From positions 1 through 38,221 of the forward strand of contig CALLUD010000023.1 in the NCBI GenBank assembly GCA_938011325.1: a stretch of DNA of 38,221 nt. The letters run 5' to 3'. Origin of the DNA: an uncultured Spartobacteria bacterium. Lineage in GTDB: Bacteria > Verrucomicrobiota > Verrucomicrobiia > Chthoniobacterales > JAATET01. The position numbers and the translations under genes were made by a program. The notes under the pieces are model-generated. The model made no database searches, was not told the DNA's origin, and saw only the letters and a list, made by a program, of their open reading frames with translations. Below, piece by piece: positions 24,676-32,327 of this stretch (its first letter is position 1; every line of letters starts with the position of its first letter).

Positions 24676-25309
24676 GACGATCACGACTCAATGGCTCGGT
24701 CGCATCGACTACGACCGCGCATTGGAGATCCAGAATGAGCTGGTCGCCGCGATTCGCGCCGGCGACACGGGTCCGCAGCTTCTGCTGCTTGAGCACGAGC
24801 CCGTTTATACGATCGGCCGCACCCGCGACCAATCCAGCCTTCGCGACGTTGCGCTCCTTCCTCACCCCGTTCGCGAAATCAATCGAGGCGGACAAGCGAC
24901 CTACCACGGTCCCGGCCAGTTGGTCGGCTATCCGATTCTTGATCTGCACAACCACGGTCGCGACCTGCACCGCTATCTGCGTTTTCTCGAGGCCGTCCTT
25001 ATCGACGTGCTCGGGGAATTTGGCGTCGCCGGGAAGCGATCCGAGGGACTCACCGGCGTGTGGGTCGAAGACCGGAAGATCGTATCGATTGGAGTCGGCG
25101 TGCGCCACTGGATCACGATGCACGGCTTCGCGTTGAACGTCACCGCGGAGGTCGACGGATTTTCCAACATCACGCCATGCGGAATCGCGGGTGTGCAAAT
25201 GACGTCCATCGAGGCCGAAACCGGCCGCCCCGCAAACGTGCGCGAAGTCGCCGACGTCGCCGCCCGGCGATTCATCGAGCGTCTGCCGGACTTGTCCCAG
25301 CCTTCGTGA
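24662..25309 (+). CDS. lipB: Octanoyl-[acyl-carrier-protein]-protein N-octanoyltransferase LipB
   Basis: LipB transfers octanoate from acyl carrier protein to lipoyl domains, the first step of lipoate synthesis. The 215-residue protein has INRGGQATYHGPGQLVGYP (73-91), the catalytic lysine K139 in EDRKIVSIGV and catalytic cysteine C173 in TPCGIAG. The start is GTG at 24662, inside the end of ruvC. No in-frame ATG fits better, and family members begin near this point. lipA is not in the window. The gene converges with trpG across 42 bases that can form a hairpin. Confidence 0.93.
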   Translation: MSKSETITTQWLGRIDYDRALEIQNELVAAIRAGDTGPQLLLLEHEPVYTIGRTRDQSSLRDVALLPHPVREINRGGQATYHGPGQLVGYPILDLHNHGRDLHRYLRFLEAVLIDVLGEFGVAGKRSEGLTGVWVEDRKIVSIGVGVRHWITMHGFALNVTAEVDGFSNITPCGIAGVQMTSIEAETGRPANVREVADVAARRFIERLPDLSQPS

Positions 25310-25315
25310 TCGTGC

Positions 25316-25344
25316 CGCAGGAAGCGCGATCGCCGCTCCCTGCG
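25316..25344. terminator. Candidate bidirectional hairpin between lipB and trpG
   Basis: CGCAGG (25316-25321) pairs with CCTGCG (25339-25344), and inner AGCG pairs with CGCT (25323-25326 with 25334-25337). The hairpin fills the gap between two convergent genes. Neither strand has a T-run after the stem, so if it ends transcription the mechanism is not a standard intrinsic one. Confidence 0.35.
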
Positions 25345-25351
25345 ATTCCCC

Positions 25352-25936
25352 TCACCGGCCCGATCCTTGAAGCGTCATGCGGAGGAAATTCTGCAGGAGC
25401 TTCTTGCCCTCGGAAGTGAGAATCGACTCCGGATGAAACTGCACGCCATAGACCGGCAGTTCCTTGTGCGCAAGGCCCATGATTTCGTCCTCCGCCGTCC
25501 AGGCCGTGATTTCCAGGCAGTCCGGGAGCGACTCCTTGCGCACGATCAGCGAGTGATACCGCGTCGCCTCGAACGGGCTCGGCAGTCCCGCGAACACGTC
25601 GGTCGAGTTGTGCAGAATCGGCGAGGTCTTTCCGTGCATCAGCCGCGGCGCACGAACAACCTCCCCGCCGTAAACATCGCCGATGCACTGGTGCCCGAGG
25701 CACACGCCGAGAATCGGCACCTCCCCGCCAAACTCCCGCAGCACGTCGCAACTGATTCCGGCCTCCTTCGGCGAACACGGGCCGGGAGAAATGCAGATTC
25801 GCTCCGGCCGCAGCTTGCGGATTTCGTCGAGGGTGATCTCGTCATTGCGTCGCACCACCGGCTCCGCGCCAAGCTCGCCGAAATACTGGACGAGGTTGTA
25901 GGTAAACGAGTCGTAGTTATCGATGACGAGAATCAT
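25352..25936 (-). CDS. trpG: Anthranilate synthase / aminodeoxychorismate synthase glutamine amidotransferase
   Basis: This class I glutamine amidotransferase releases ammonia from glutamine for the chorismate-using partner. The 194-residue protein has the nucleophile C79 in GVCLGHQCIG and the H168/E170 pair in GVQFHPES, plus the oxyanion segment SPGPCSPKEAG (50-60). Its ATG overlaps the TGA of the upstream trpE (ATGA), so it pairs with that subunit. Single amidotransferases often also serve folate (PabA); no separate pabB is visible here, so dual use is possible but unproven. Confidence 0.93.
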   Translation of the reverse strand: MILVIDNYDSFTYNLVQYFGELGAEPVVRRNDEITLDEIRKLRPERICISPGPCSPKEAGISCDVLREFGGEVPILGVCLGHQCIGDVYGGEVVRAPRLMHGKTSPILHNSTDVFAGLPSPFEATRYHSLIVRKESLPDCLEITAWTAEDEIMGLAHKELPVYGVQFHPESILTSEGKKLLQNFLRMTLQGSGR

Positions 25937-27426
25937 AGCTGTTTGGCGCGTGCAATGGCCCGCATGGCGGCCATCGCCTTGTTGACACTTTCCTGATACT
26001 CGCCCTCCGGCGTCGAATCTGCAACGACGCCGCCTCCGGCCTGCACATACGCGATCCCGTCCTTCAGGACCACCGTGCGCAGTGCGATGCAGGAGTCGAG
26101 ATTTCCGTCGAATCCGAACCACCCGACCGCGCCCGAGTAAACGCAGCGCTTGCTCTGCTCGAGTTCGTTGATGATCTGCATCGCGCGCACCTTCGGCGAC
26201 CCGGAAACCGTGCCGGCCGGGAACGTCGCTCGCATCACGTCGAAAGCGGAGCGGTCTCCCTTCAGGCGGCCCGACACATGCGAAACGATGTGCATCACGT
26301 GGCTGTAACGCTCGATCGTCATGAAATCGCTCACCTCCACCGAGGCGAACTCCGCAATGCGGCCCACGTCATTTCGCGCGAGGTCGACAAGCATCAGATG
26401 CTCGGCCCGCTCCTTCGGATCCGCGAGCAAATCGGCTTCGAGCGCGAGGTCCTCCTCCTCGGTTCGACCACGCTTGCGGGTGCCGGCGATCGGACGGATC
26501 TCCACCAACCCATCGGTCACCCGCACATGCACCTCCGGCGAGCTGCCCACCAGCGAGAAGCCGTCGGCAATCTCGAAGCAGAACATGTAGGGCGACGGGT
26601 TCACGAACCGCAGCGCGCGATACAGGTCCAGCGGATCGCCCTCGAAAGGCGTCTGAAATCGCTGCGAAGGCACCATTTGAAAGATGTCGCCGGCGCGAAT
26701 GTATTCCTTCGCCGTCTCGACCATCGCGTGAAACTGCTCCCTGGTCGTGTTCGACTCCGGCTGCAGCGGCTCGATCGGCGCGTCCGCAAACACCGGCGAA
26801 AAACGAATCGGCTGTGCGAGCTTCTCCACCGCCTCCTCGACGCGCCGTGCCGCCTCGGCATACGCGGCCCCGGGGGATGTGCCTTCGAGAAACGCATTGG
26901 CCATCACCTTCATCCGCCGGCGGCGATGGTCGAACGCCACCATCACGTCGGTCATCAGGAAAAACATGTCCGGCACACCGAGTTCATCCTTCGGCGGCGG
27001 CGGGATCACCGGCTCAAACCAGCGCACCGCGTCGTAACTCAAATACCCGACCGCGCCTCCACGAAAGACGGGCACACCCGCTTGCGGCGCGACGCGATAT
27101 CCCGACATTGCCTTCTCGAGCTCGCGAAACGGATCGCCTTCCGCCTCGTAGGTGCGGTGGTCGCCGTCCGCATCCTGCGCGACGACCGTGTTTCCCTGCG
27201 CGGACAGCGTCCAGCGCGCACCGGTTCCAATGAAGGAATGCCGGCCCACGTGGTCGCTCTGCTCCGCCGACTCCAGCAAAAAGGCCGGCGCGCCGGTGCG
27301 CAGTTTCCGGTAAACGGAAATCGGCGTCTCCACGTCCGCGACGAGATCGCACCACACCGTCACCACGTTGTAGTCGGTGGCGAGACGGGTGAATTCTTCG
27401 AGCGTGGGTTCGATTGGCGGACGCAT
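25933..27426 (-). CDS. trpE: Anthranilate synthase component I TrpE
   Basis: TrpE makes anthranilate from chorismate with ammonia from TrpG. The 497-residue protein has the chorismate-utilising signatures EIRPIAGTRKRGRTEEED, LVDLARNDVGR and FPAGTVSGSPKVRAMQII. It also has the N-terminal LLES element (50-53), the tryptophan feedback-inhibition site that separates TrpE from most PabB proteins. ATG at 27426 is chosen; an earlier start at 27477 adds only a hydrophobic, non-conserved extension. No leader peptide or attenuator was found in the 72 bases up to lemA, and no other trp genes follow trpG. Confidence 0.95.
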   Translation of the reverse strand: MRPPIEPTLEEFTRLATDYNVVTVWCDLVADVETPISVYRKLRTGAPAFLLESAEQSDHVGRHSFIGTGARWTLSAQGNTVVAQDADGDHRTYEAEGDPFRELEKAMSGYRVAPQAGVPVFRGGAVGYLSYDAVRWFEPVIPPPPKDELGVPDMFFLMTDVMVAFDHRRRRMKVMANAFLEGTSPGAAYAEAARRVEEAVEKLAQPIRFSPVFADAPIEPLQPESNTTREQFHAMVETAKEYIRAGDIFQMVPSQRFQTPFEGDPLDLYRALRFVNPSPYMFCFEIADGFSLVGSSPEVHVRVTDGLVEIRPIAGTRKRGRTEEEDLALEADLLADPKERAEHLMLVDLARNDVGRIAEFASVEVSDFMTIERYSHVMHIVSHVSGRLKGDRSAFDVMRATFPAGTVSGSPKVRAMQIINELEQSKRCVYSGAVGWFGFDGNLDSCIALRTVVLKDGIAYVQAGGGVVADSTPEGEYQESVNKAMAAMRAIARAKQL

Positions 27427-27477
27427 GGAGACGAATACAGAAGCAAGCGCCGCCGCCTGCCGCAAGGCAATCAACAA

Positions 27478-27496
27478 CCGGCGATCACCTCGCCGG
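27478..27496 (-). terminator. Weak terminator-like hairpin after lemA
   Basis: CCGGCGA and TCGCCGG form a perfect 7-bp stem around a 5-base loop, beginning two bases after the lemA stop codon. On the minus strand it is followed by TTGTTGATT, a poor T-run. It may partly insulate lemA from trpE downstream. Confidence 0.4.
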
Positions 27497-27498
27497 AA

Positions 27499-28095
27499 TC
27501 AGAACTGCACCTTCGGAGCCTCGCGCTCGGCGGTGTTCTCGATCTCGAACAATTCCGCCGGACCAAAGTTGAACATCCCGGAGACGATGTTGGTCGGGAA
27601 AACCTCCCGCTTCGTGTTGTAGGCCATCACGGCGTCGTTGTAGGCCTGTCGGGCAAATGCGACCTTATTCTCCGTGGAGGTCAGCTCCTCCTGCAGGGCC
27701 AGCATGTTCTGGTTCGCCTTGAGATCCGGATACGCTTCCGCGACGACCATCAGGCGACTCAGCGCACCGGTGAGCCCCGCCTCCGCGCTGGCGAGCGATT
27801 TCATCGCCTCCGGATCGCCGGGATTCGCGGCCGCCTTCGCCCCTGCGGTCTGTGCGATATTCCGCGCCTTGGTTACGGCCTCGAGCGTCTCGCGTTCGTG
27901 GGAGAGATACCCTTTCGCTGTCTCGACGAGATTCGGAATCAGATCATAACGGCGCTTCAGCTGCACATCGATCTGCGCAAACGCGTTCTTGAAACGGTTT
28001 CGCAGCGTCACCAGCGAGTTGTATTGCGCGATGAAGAAGACTCCGACGAGAGCGGCAATGACGATCAGCGCGACGAGGATGGCGACGGCAGTCAT
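27499..28095 (-). CDS. LemA family protein
   Basis: The 198-residue protein has an N-terminal transmembrane anchor (about 4-24) followed by the LemA helical domain. Hallmarks are YNSLVTLRNRFKNAFAQIDVQLKRRYDLIPNLV-type sequence (about 25-57), GLTGALSRLMVVAEAYPDLKAN, and YNDAVMAYNTKREVFPTN near the end. LemA proteins are widespread, and their biochemical role is not settled. The ATG at 28095 places the anchor at the N-terminus as in the family; an ATG at 28164 would add 23 residues. Neither htpX nor a TPM-domain gene, frequent partners, is present. Confidence 0.92.
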   Translation of the reverse strand: MTAVAILVALIVIAALVGVFFIAQYNSLVTLRNRFKNAFAQIDVQLKRRYDLIPNLVETAKGYLSHERETLEAVTKARNIAQTAGAKAAANPGDPEAMKSLASAEAGLTGALSRLMVVAEAYPDLKANQNMLALQEELTSTENKVAFARQAYNDAVMAYNTKREVFPTNIVSGMFNFGPAELFEIENTAEREAPKVQF

Positions 28096-28184
28096 GTGGG
28101 AAGATTGCTTCGCTTCACAGCCACCTGCAATCCGGAAAATCTTTTCCTCGAATTGTTTCGCCATGTCTGGTCACAGTTTTGGCG

Positions 28185-28994
28185 ATGCCGATCCGAGCCA
28201 TTCTCTTTGATCTCGACGACACGCTGATTGTCGACGAAGCCGTTTCGCGCGAAGCGCTCAAAGCCACCGCCGAGCACGCCAACGCACTCGTCGGCGCGGA
28301 GATCGAGCCCTTCCAGCGCGCCGCCAGCAAGCACGCGAAGGAGCTTCATGCGCAATCGCACGTCCATCCCTACTGCAAGCGGATCGGGATCAGCGCCTTC
28401 GAGTGCCTGTGGGGCAAATTCGAGGGCGAGAGCAAGGAACTCAGCGCGCTACGAAAATGGGCGCGGGAGTTTCGCGTGCAGGTCTTCGCCGCCGCGCTGC
28501 GAAGCCTCGAGATCGAAGCCGACGAGGCCGCCACCGAGCTCGCGGAGAAATTTTCCACCCACCGCCGAAAGCTCCAGCGCCTGATGCTCGACGCGAAGGA
28601 GGTGCTCGCGCGGCTTTCGAAGGACTATCGCCTCGGGTTGCTCACCAATGGCGCTCCCGACCTGCAGCGCGAAAAACTGCTCGCCTCCGGCCTTGAACCG
28701 TATCTTTCCGCAGTGGCCGTCTCGGGCGAACACGACATCGGCAAGCCGCACCCCGAAATTTTCCACCGCCTGCTTGCCCAGCTCGAGACGGACCCCGCCG
28801 AGGCTCTCATGGTCGGCAACAGCCTCGAGCGCGACATTCTCGGAGCTCGAAACGCCGGCATCCGCAGCGTCTGGATTCGCGTGCCGGGATCGGAGGAACA
28901 CGCGGAAGTCGCACCCGATTACACGATTACCGCCCTCGCCCAACTCCCCGACCTCGTGGCGAAACTTGACGAGCGCGAATCGGTAACCACTTGA
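28185..28994 (+). CDS. HAD-superfamily hydrolase
   Basis: The 269-residue protein has all four HAD motifs: FDLDDT with D9 and D11, LLTNG (152-156), K187 in GKPHPEIF, and GNSLERDILGARNAG (211-225) with D217. A helical C1 cap fills residues about 15-140. This layout fits phosphatases of the 2-haloacid dehalogenase/phosphoglycolate phosphatase/pyrimidine nucleotidase type, with no sign of haloacid specificity. ATG at 28185 is preferred over a TTG two codons upstream. It diverges from lemA across about 90 bases. Confidence 0.88.
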   Translation: MPIRAILFDLDDTLIVDEAVSREALKATAEHANALVGAEIEPFQRAASKHAKELHAQSHVHPYCKRIGISAFECLWGKFEGESKELSALRKWAREFRVQVFAAALRSLEIEADEAATELAEKFSTHRRKLQRLMLDAKEVLARLSKDYRLGLLTNGAPDLQREKLLASGLEPYLSAVAVSGEHDIGKPHPEIFHRLLAQLETDPAEALMVGNSLERDILGARNAGIRSVWIRVPGSEEHAEVAPDYTITALAQLPDLVAKLDERESVTT

Positions 28995-29028
28995 CGGCGC
29001 TCAAATTCTGCACGAGTTTCCGGCCAGT

Positions 29029-29175
29029 ATGACAAAGCTCATCGCCACCCTCATGACAGTTGCTGTTTTCGCCCTTGGATCCGCCTACGCCGGTTGCGAC
29101 GGCGGTGGTTGCAGCGGCGGAGACAAGAAAAAGGAAGAGAAGAAGGATTCCGTCACCACGGTCTTCGAACTCTAA
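29029..29175 (+). CDS. Small secreted Cys/Gly/Lys-rich peptide (48 residues)
   Basis: The frame MTKLIATLMTVAVFALGSAYA is a clear signal peptide, followed by GCDGGGCSGG, then a KKKEEKK block and the tail SVTTVFEL before TAA. The mature peptide would be about 27 residues with two cysteines four residues apart. The position before the first cysteine (YAGC) is close to, but not a standard, lipobox, so lipidation is uncertain. It is followed 18 bases later by a strong intrinsic terminator, which supports it being a real transcribed gene. It may form its own transcript or end the HAD transcript. Function unknown. Confidence 0.7.
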   Translation: MTKLIATLMTVAVFALGSAYAGCDGGGCSGGDKKKEEKKDSVTTVFEL

Positions 29176-29193
29176 GTTCAATTCTCTCAATCA

Positions 29194-29229
29194 AGCGCGG
29201 GGAGCCCATCCGCTCTCCGCGCTTTTTCT
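29194..29229 (+). terminator. Intrinsic terminator after the small secreted peptide gene
   Basis: AGCGCGGGGAG and CTCTCCGCGCT form an 11-bp stem with one G-T pair around an 8-base loop, followed by TTTTTCTTT. It stands 18 bases after the stop at 29175 and just before the YihY start at 29258, so that gene needs its own promoter or readthrough. Confidence 0.88.
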
Positions 29230-29257
29230 TTGCCTGAGCAGGCCGCTCCCCCGAAGA

Positions 29258-30157
29258 ATGCGCGCCATGTGGAGCGCCCTGCAGCGTCCTTGGAGTCTGG
29301 TAAAAACCACCGTCCGGCTCTTTGGCGAGATCAATGCCGAGCAGCGCGCCGCCGCTTTCGCCTACTACGCGGTCTTTTCGCTGGTCCCGCTCATTGCGCT
29401 GCTCCTCTCGGTCGGCTCCGTCTTCTTCAATGCGCAGGAGGTTCACGAGGCGATCGGGCAATTCATCCCGGCCAGCTCGGATTTTCACGAGATCATCTGG
29501 AACATGGTCCACGATCTCGAGCGCTCCCGCGGCGGCATCGGCCTGGCCTCATTCCTGATCTTCGGCTGGTCATCGCTCCGCTTTTTCCAGGCGCTCGTCC
29601 GCGCGGTGAACCGCGCGTGGCACACCCACGAGCTTCCGTGGTGGCAGACGCCGCTGAAGAACCTCATCATGCTCGCGGTGATCGCCAGCGGCCTCGCGTT
29701 CGGCATTCTTGTTCCCGCCCTGGCACAGGGCGTCGCGCACGCGCTGGAATCCCTAGAACAATCACTCTCGACCGCCGTCCCCCACCTGCTGCTCGCTCCG
29801 CTTCTGACCGTGCTCAACTGGACACGCTACCTCGTAGGCGGCGCCGTGCTTTTCTACACGATCCTCATGCTCTACAAGCTCGCGCCGAGGCGCCGGGTTC
29901 TCTTCCGGCAGGTGTGGTTCCCGGCGCTGCTGGTCACGGTCGTGCTCCAACTCTGGCAGATCGCGGTGGTCGCCTACCTGCCCCGCTTCGTCCATTACAA
30001 CACCGTTTACGGCACGATCGGCGGTCTGATGCTCCTGCTTTTCTGGATCTACCTCAGCGGGATGATCATCATCGGAGGAGGATGCCTCTGTGCGGCAATT
30101 GCCCACGTCGGCGACGACACGGCTCCCGCCGCTACTCCAACCACTGGAGGAAATTGA
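29258..30157 (+). CDS. YihY/BrkB-family inner-membrane protein
   Basis: The 299-residue protein belongs to the YihY/virulence factor BrkB family. It has about six hydrophobic helices, the early AAFAYYAVFSLVPLIALLLS segment (the family's 'a.a.a.y...fsl.P' motif), and the late NTVYGTIGGLMLLLFWIYLSG segment, which is the strongest signature. Members have been annotated as tRNA-processing ribonuclease BN in error; a transport or membrane role is more likely but unsettled. Start is ATG at 29258 (or 29267). Its last 26 bases overlap a small antisense gene. Confidence 0.9.
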   Translation: MRAMWSALQRPWSLVKTTVRLFGEINAEQRAAAFAYYAVFSLVPLIALLLSVGSVFFNAQEVHEAIGQFIPASSDFHEIIWNMVHDLERSRGGIGLASFLIFGWSSLRFFQALVRAVNRAWHTHELPWWQTPLKNLIMLAVIASGLAFGILVPALAQGVAHALESLEQSLSTAVPHLLLAPLLTVLNWTRYLVGGAVLFYTILMLYKLAPRRRVLFRQVWFPALLVTVVLQLWQIAVVAYLPRFVHYNTVYGTIGGLMLLLFWIYLSGMIIIGGGCLCAAIAHVGDDTAPAATPTTGGN

Positions 30158-30281
30158 AATTCGCGGAAATCATCACCGCGATGACGGTCGCAACCGTCAG
30201 AAGGCCGACGATGACGGCACCCGCACCGCCAATGAGGAGATTGCGGATGAGACGGTCCTCCGGGTCGTTGATGTCGAGCAT
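30132..30281 (-). CDS. Small single-pass membrane protein downstream of der
   Basis: The frame from ATG at 30281 encodes 49 residues, MLDINDPEDRLIRNLL followed by one hydrophobic helix (about residues 17-40) and a short FNFLQWLE tail. An alternative TTG start at 30317 overlaps the der TGA as TTGA and adds 12 basic residues. That coupling pattern recurs elsewhere in the window. The hydrophobic helix and the DxxDPEDRLIRN amphipathic start look like real protein. No family is recognised, and its 3' end overlaps yihY by 26 bases. Confidence 0.5.
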   Translation of the reverse strand: MLDINDPEDRLIRNLLIGGAGAVIVGLLTVATVIAVMISANFNFLQWLE

Positions 30282-30313
30282 GCGCAAACGATGCCCGAGA
30301 GCGCGGCGAAAAG

Positions 30314-31660
30314 TCAATCCGACTTCCGGCCACGCAGCTTGAACACAATCGGCAGCCCCGGATACTCCCGGTGCTTGCGAATCCGCGCGTCGAGGTAGCT
30401 CTCGTAGGAATCCGAAAGCTTGCGCGGATCGTTCACGAACAGCAGGAATTCCACCCTCCCAAAGGGACGCGTCTCCGGTTTGCTCACCTGCGTCGCGTAG
30501 TAGATCTTGAATCGATGGCTGCCCCGCATCGGTGGTGGCTGGCGCTCAATCGCGGTCTTGAAGATCCGGTTCAACTCGCCGGTGCCGATCTTGCGTGTCG
30601 CGTGCTGGCGCACCTTTTCGATCACATTGAACAGCCGAGGAATGTTCGACCGCTGCTTCGCCGAAAGCACCACGACCGGCGCATAACTCAGGAAGAAAAG
30701 CTCGGCGCGAAGCTCCTCGATTTTCTCGCGCAGCAGCTCCTTCCCGCCCTCATCGTCGGGATCGACCAGATCCCATTTGTTCAGCACGATCACAGCCGCC
30801 TTGCGGGCCTTTTGGATCAACCCGGCGATCTTCTTGTCCTGCATCGTCACGCCCTGAGTCGCATCAATGACGAGGATATTGAGATCGGCGCGTTCGATCG
30901 CCTTCTCGGATCGCATCACGCTGAAAACCTCGACCGACGTGTTGTGCTTCGAGCGATGGCGGATTCCCGCCGTATCCACGAGCACGTAGCGGCGGTCGCG
31001 AAATGAATAGGGAATGTCCACCGCGTCGCGTGTCGTCCCGGCGATCTCGCTCACGATCGTTCGCTTGTCGTTCAGAATCGCATTCACGAGCGACGACTTG
31101 CCCACGTTGGGCCGGCCCACCACCGCAAGATGCGGAGGCGTCTCGTTCAGATCCTCGGCCTCGTCTTCGAGATCGATGGTATCCTCCACGAAGCGCACGA
31201 GCTCCTTGATCCCCCGCGCGTGCGCCGCGCTCGTGCAAATCTCCGCCGCAAACCCCAGTCGCGAAAATTCCGCGGCCAGCGACTCCTGCCGCTCGTTGTC
31301 GACCTTGTTGATTACGAGCACCACCGGCTTCCCCGATGCGCGCACCTTCTGCGCGAGATCGGCGTCCAGCGGCGTCAGACCCGCCTGACCATCCACCACG
31401 AGCATGAGAAGGTCCGCGGTGCTGATCGCGACCTCGGCGGCAAAATGCGTTTCCTCTGCGAAATCCGGGTCCGGCTCCGCGCCAATGCCGCCGGTGTCGA
31501 CAATTTCGAAGGGATGCCCGGCCAGCTTGCACACCGCGTGCACGCGGTCGCGCGTCACGCCCGCCTGGTCGTGGACGATCGAGATGTTCCGCCCGGCGAG
31601 TCGATTGAACAGCGCCGACTTCCCCACGTTCGGTCGACCGATGATCGCAACAGTTTTCAT
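30314..31660 (-). CDS. der: Ribosome assembly GTPase Der (EngA)
   Basis: Der is an essential double GTPase for 50S ribosomal subunit maturation. The 448-residue protein has two complete G domains. The first has GRPNVGKS at 8-15, DTGG at 55-58 and NKVD at 118-121. The second has GRPNVGKS at 182-189, DTAG at 229-232 and NKWD at 294-297. A C-terminal KH-like domain follows (about 355-448), ending in a basic GRKSD tail. ATG at 31660 overlaps the pgsA TGA (ATGA). Longer upstream frame residues are out of family. Confidence 0.97.
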   Translation of the reverse strand: MKTVAIIGRPNVGKSALFNRLAGRNISIVHDQAGVTRDRVHAVCKLAGHPFEIVDTGGIGAEPDPDFAEETHFAAEVAISTADLLMLVVDGQAGLTPLDADLAQKVRASGKPVVLVINKVDNERQESLAAEFSRLGFAAEICTSAAHARGIKELVRFVEDTIDLEDEAEDLNETPPHLAVVGRPNVGKSSLVNAILNDKRTIVSEIAGTTRDAVDIPYSFRDRRYVLVDTAGIRHRSKHNTSVEVFSVMRSEKAIERADLNILVIDATQGVTMQDKKIAGLIQKARKAAVIVLNKWDLVDPDDEGGKELLREKIEELRAELFFLSYAPVVVLSAKQRSNIPRLFNVIEKVRQHATRKIGTGELNRIFKTAIERQPPPMRGSHRFKIYYATQVSKPETRPFGRVEFLLFVNDPRKLSDSYESYLDARIRKHREYPGLPIVFKLRGRKSD

Positions 31661-32229
31661 TTTTCTTCGGGCCGGTGATGGGTGAAGGCGTTCACGCCAC
31701 GCAGGACGTATTCGAGCCCGCTGATGAGCGTGAAGACCCCAGCCGCCCACACCGGCAAATGCAGGTGGGGAATCTGAAACATCGCCCACGCAAGCGCAAC
31801 CATTTGCAGCGCGGTCGCCGTCTTGCCCGTCCAGCTCGGCGCGACTTCGAGATGCTCGTTCGCGAGATGCAGGAGCACGTAACCCAGCACGATCACCGCA
31901 TCGCGCCCGATCACAAGCACCGGAAACCAGAGCGGAAACTCATACTGCCAGTCGCTCACGCTCAACGTGATGATCGCCGTGAGCAGCAGACCCTTGTCGG
32001 CGATCGGGTCGAGCGTGGCTCCGATCCTGCTCTTTTGATGAAAGTGCCGCGCGACGTAGCCATCGAACGCATCCGTCACCGAAGCCAGCACGAACACCCC
32101 CACCGCGCACCAGCGCAGCCACTCCTTCGGCGCGTCCGCCTCGACGCTCGCACCGTAGTAAACAGCAAAAAGAACGAATACCGGAATCAGCAGGATCCGC
32201 AGCACCGTGAGTTGCGTGGCAAACGTCAT
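31657..32229 (-). CDS. pgsA: CDP-diacylglycerol-glycerol-3-phosphate 3-phosphatidyltransferase PgsA
   Basis: PgsA forms phosphatidylglycerol phosphate in the inner membrane. The 190-residue protein has the full CDP-alcohol phosphotransferase motif D-x2-D-G-x2-A-R-x8-G-x3-D-x3-D at residues 53-78 (D53, D56, G57, A60, R61, G70, D74, D78), and opens with the typical TQLTVLRILLIPVF helix. Other CDP-alcohol transferases (cardiolipin or phosphatidylserine type) share the motif, but length and N-terminus favour PgsA. ATG at 32229 is chosen over upstream frame that lacks family sequence. It forms an operon with der. Confidence 0.9.
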   Translation of the reverse strand: MTFATQLTVLRILLIPVFVLFAVYYGASVEADAPKEWLRWCAVGVFVLASVTDAFDGYVARHFHQKSRIGATLDPIADKGLLLTAIITLSVSDWQYEFPLWFPVLVIGRDAVIVLGYVLLHLANEHLEVAPSWTGKTATALQMVALAWAMFQIPHLHLPVWAAGVFTLISGLEYVLRGVNAFTHHRPEEK

Positions 32230-32327
32230 GCGTCGCGCGGACTCTACTCCGGCACTCTCGCCCCGGGCAACGAGCGAATCCCCCTCGTCTCCGGCCGGAA
32301 AATGAGGGAAAACGCCGGAAGCATCGA

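Noticed and set aside
25352..27426. A complete trp operon or attenuator
   Set aside because: Only trpE and trpG are present. The 72 bases before trpE have no leader peptide with tandem Trp codons and no competing hairpins.
26278..28227. 649-codon plus-strand frame opposite trpE and lemA
   Set aside because: Spans two unrelated genes in antisense and its translation is Arg/His/Glu-rich without domains.
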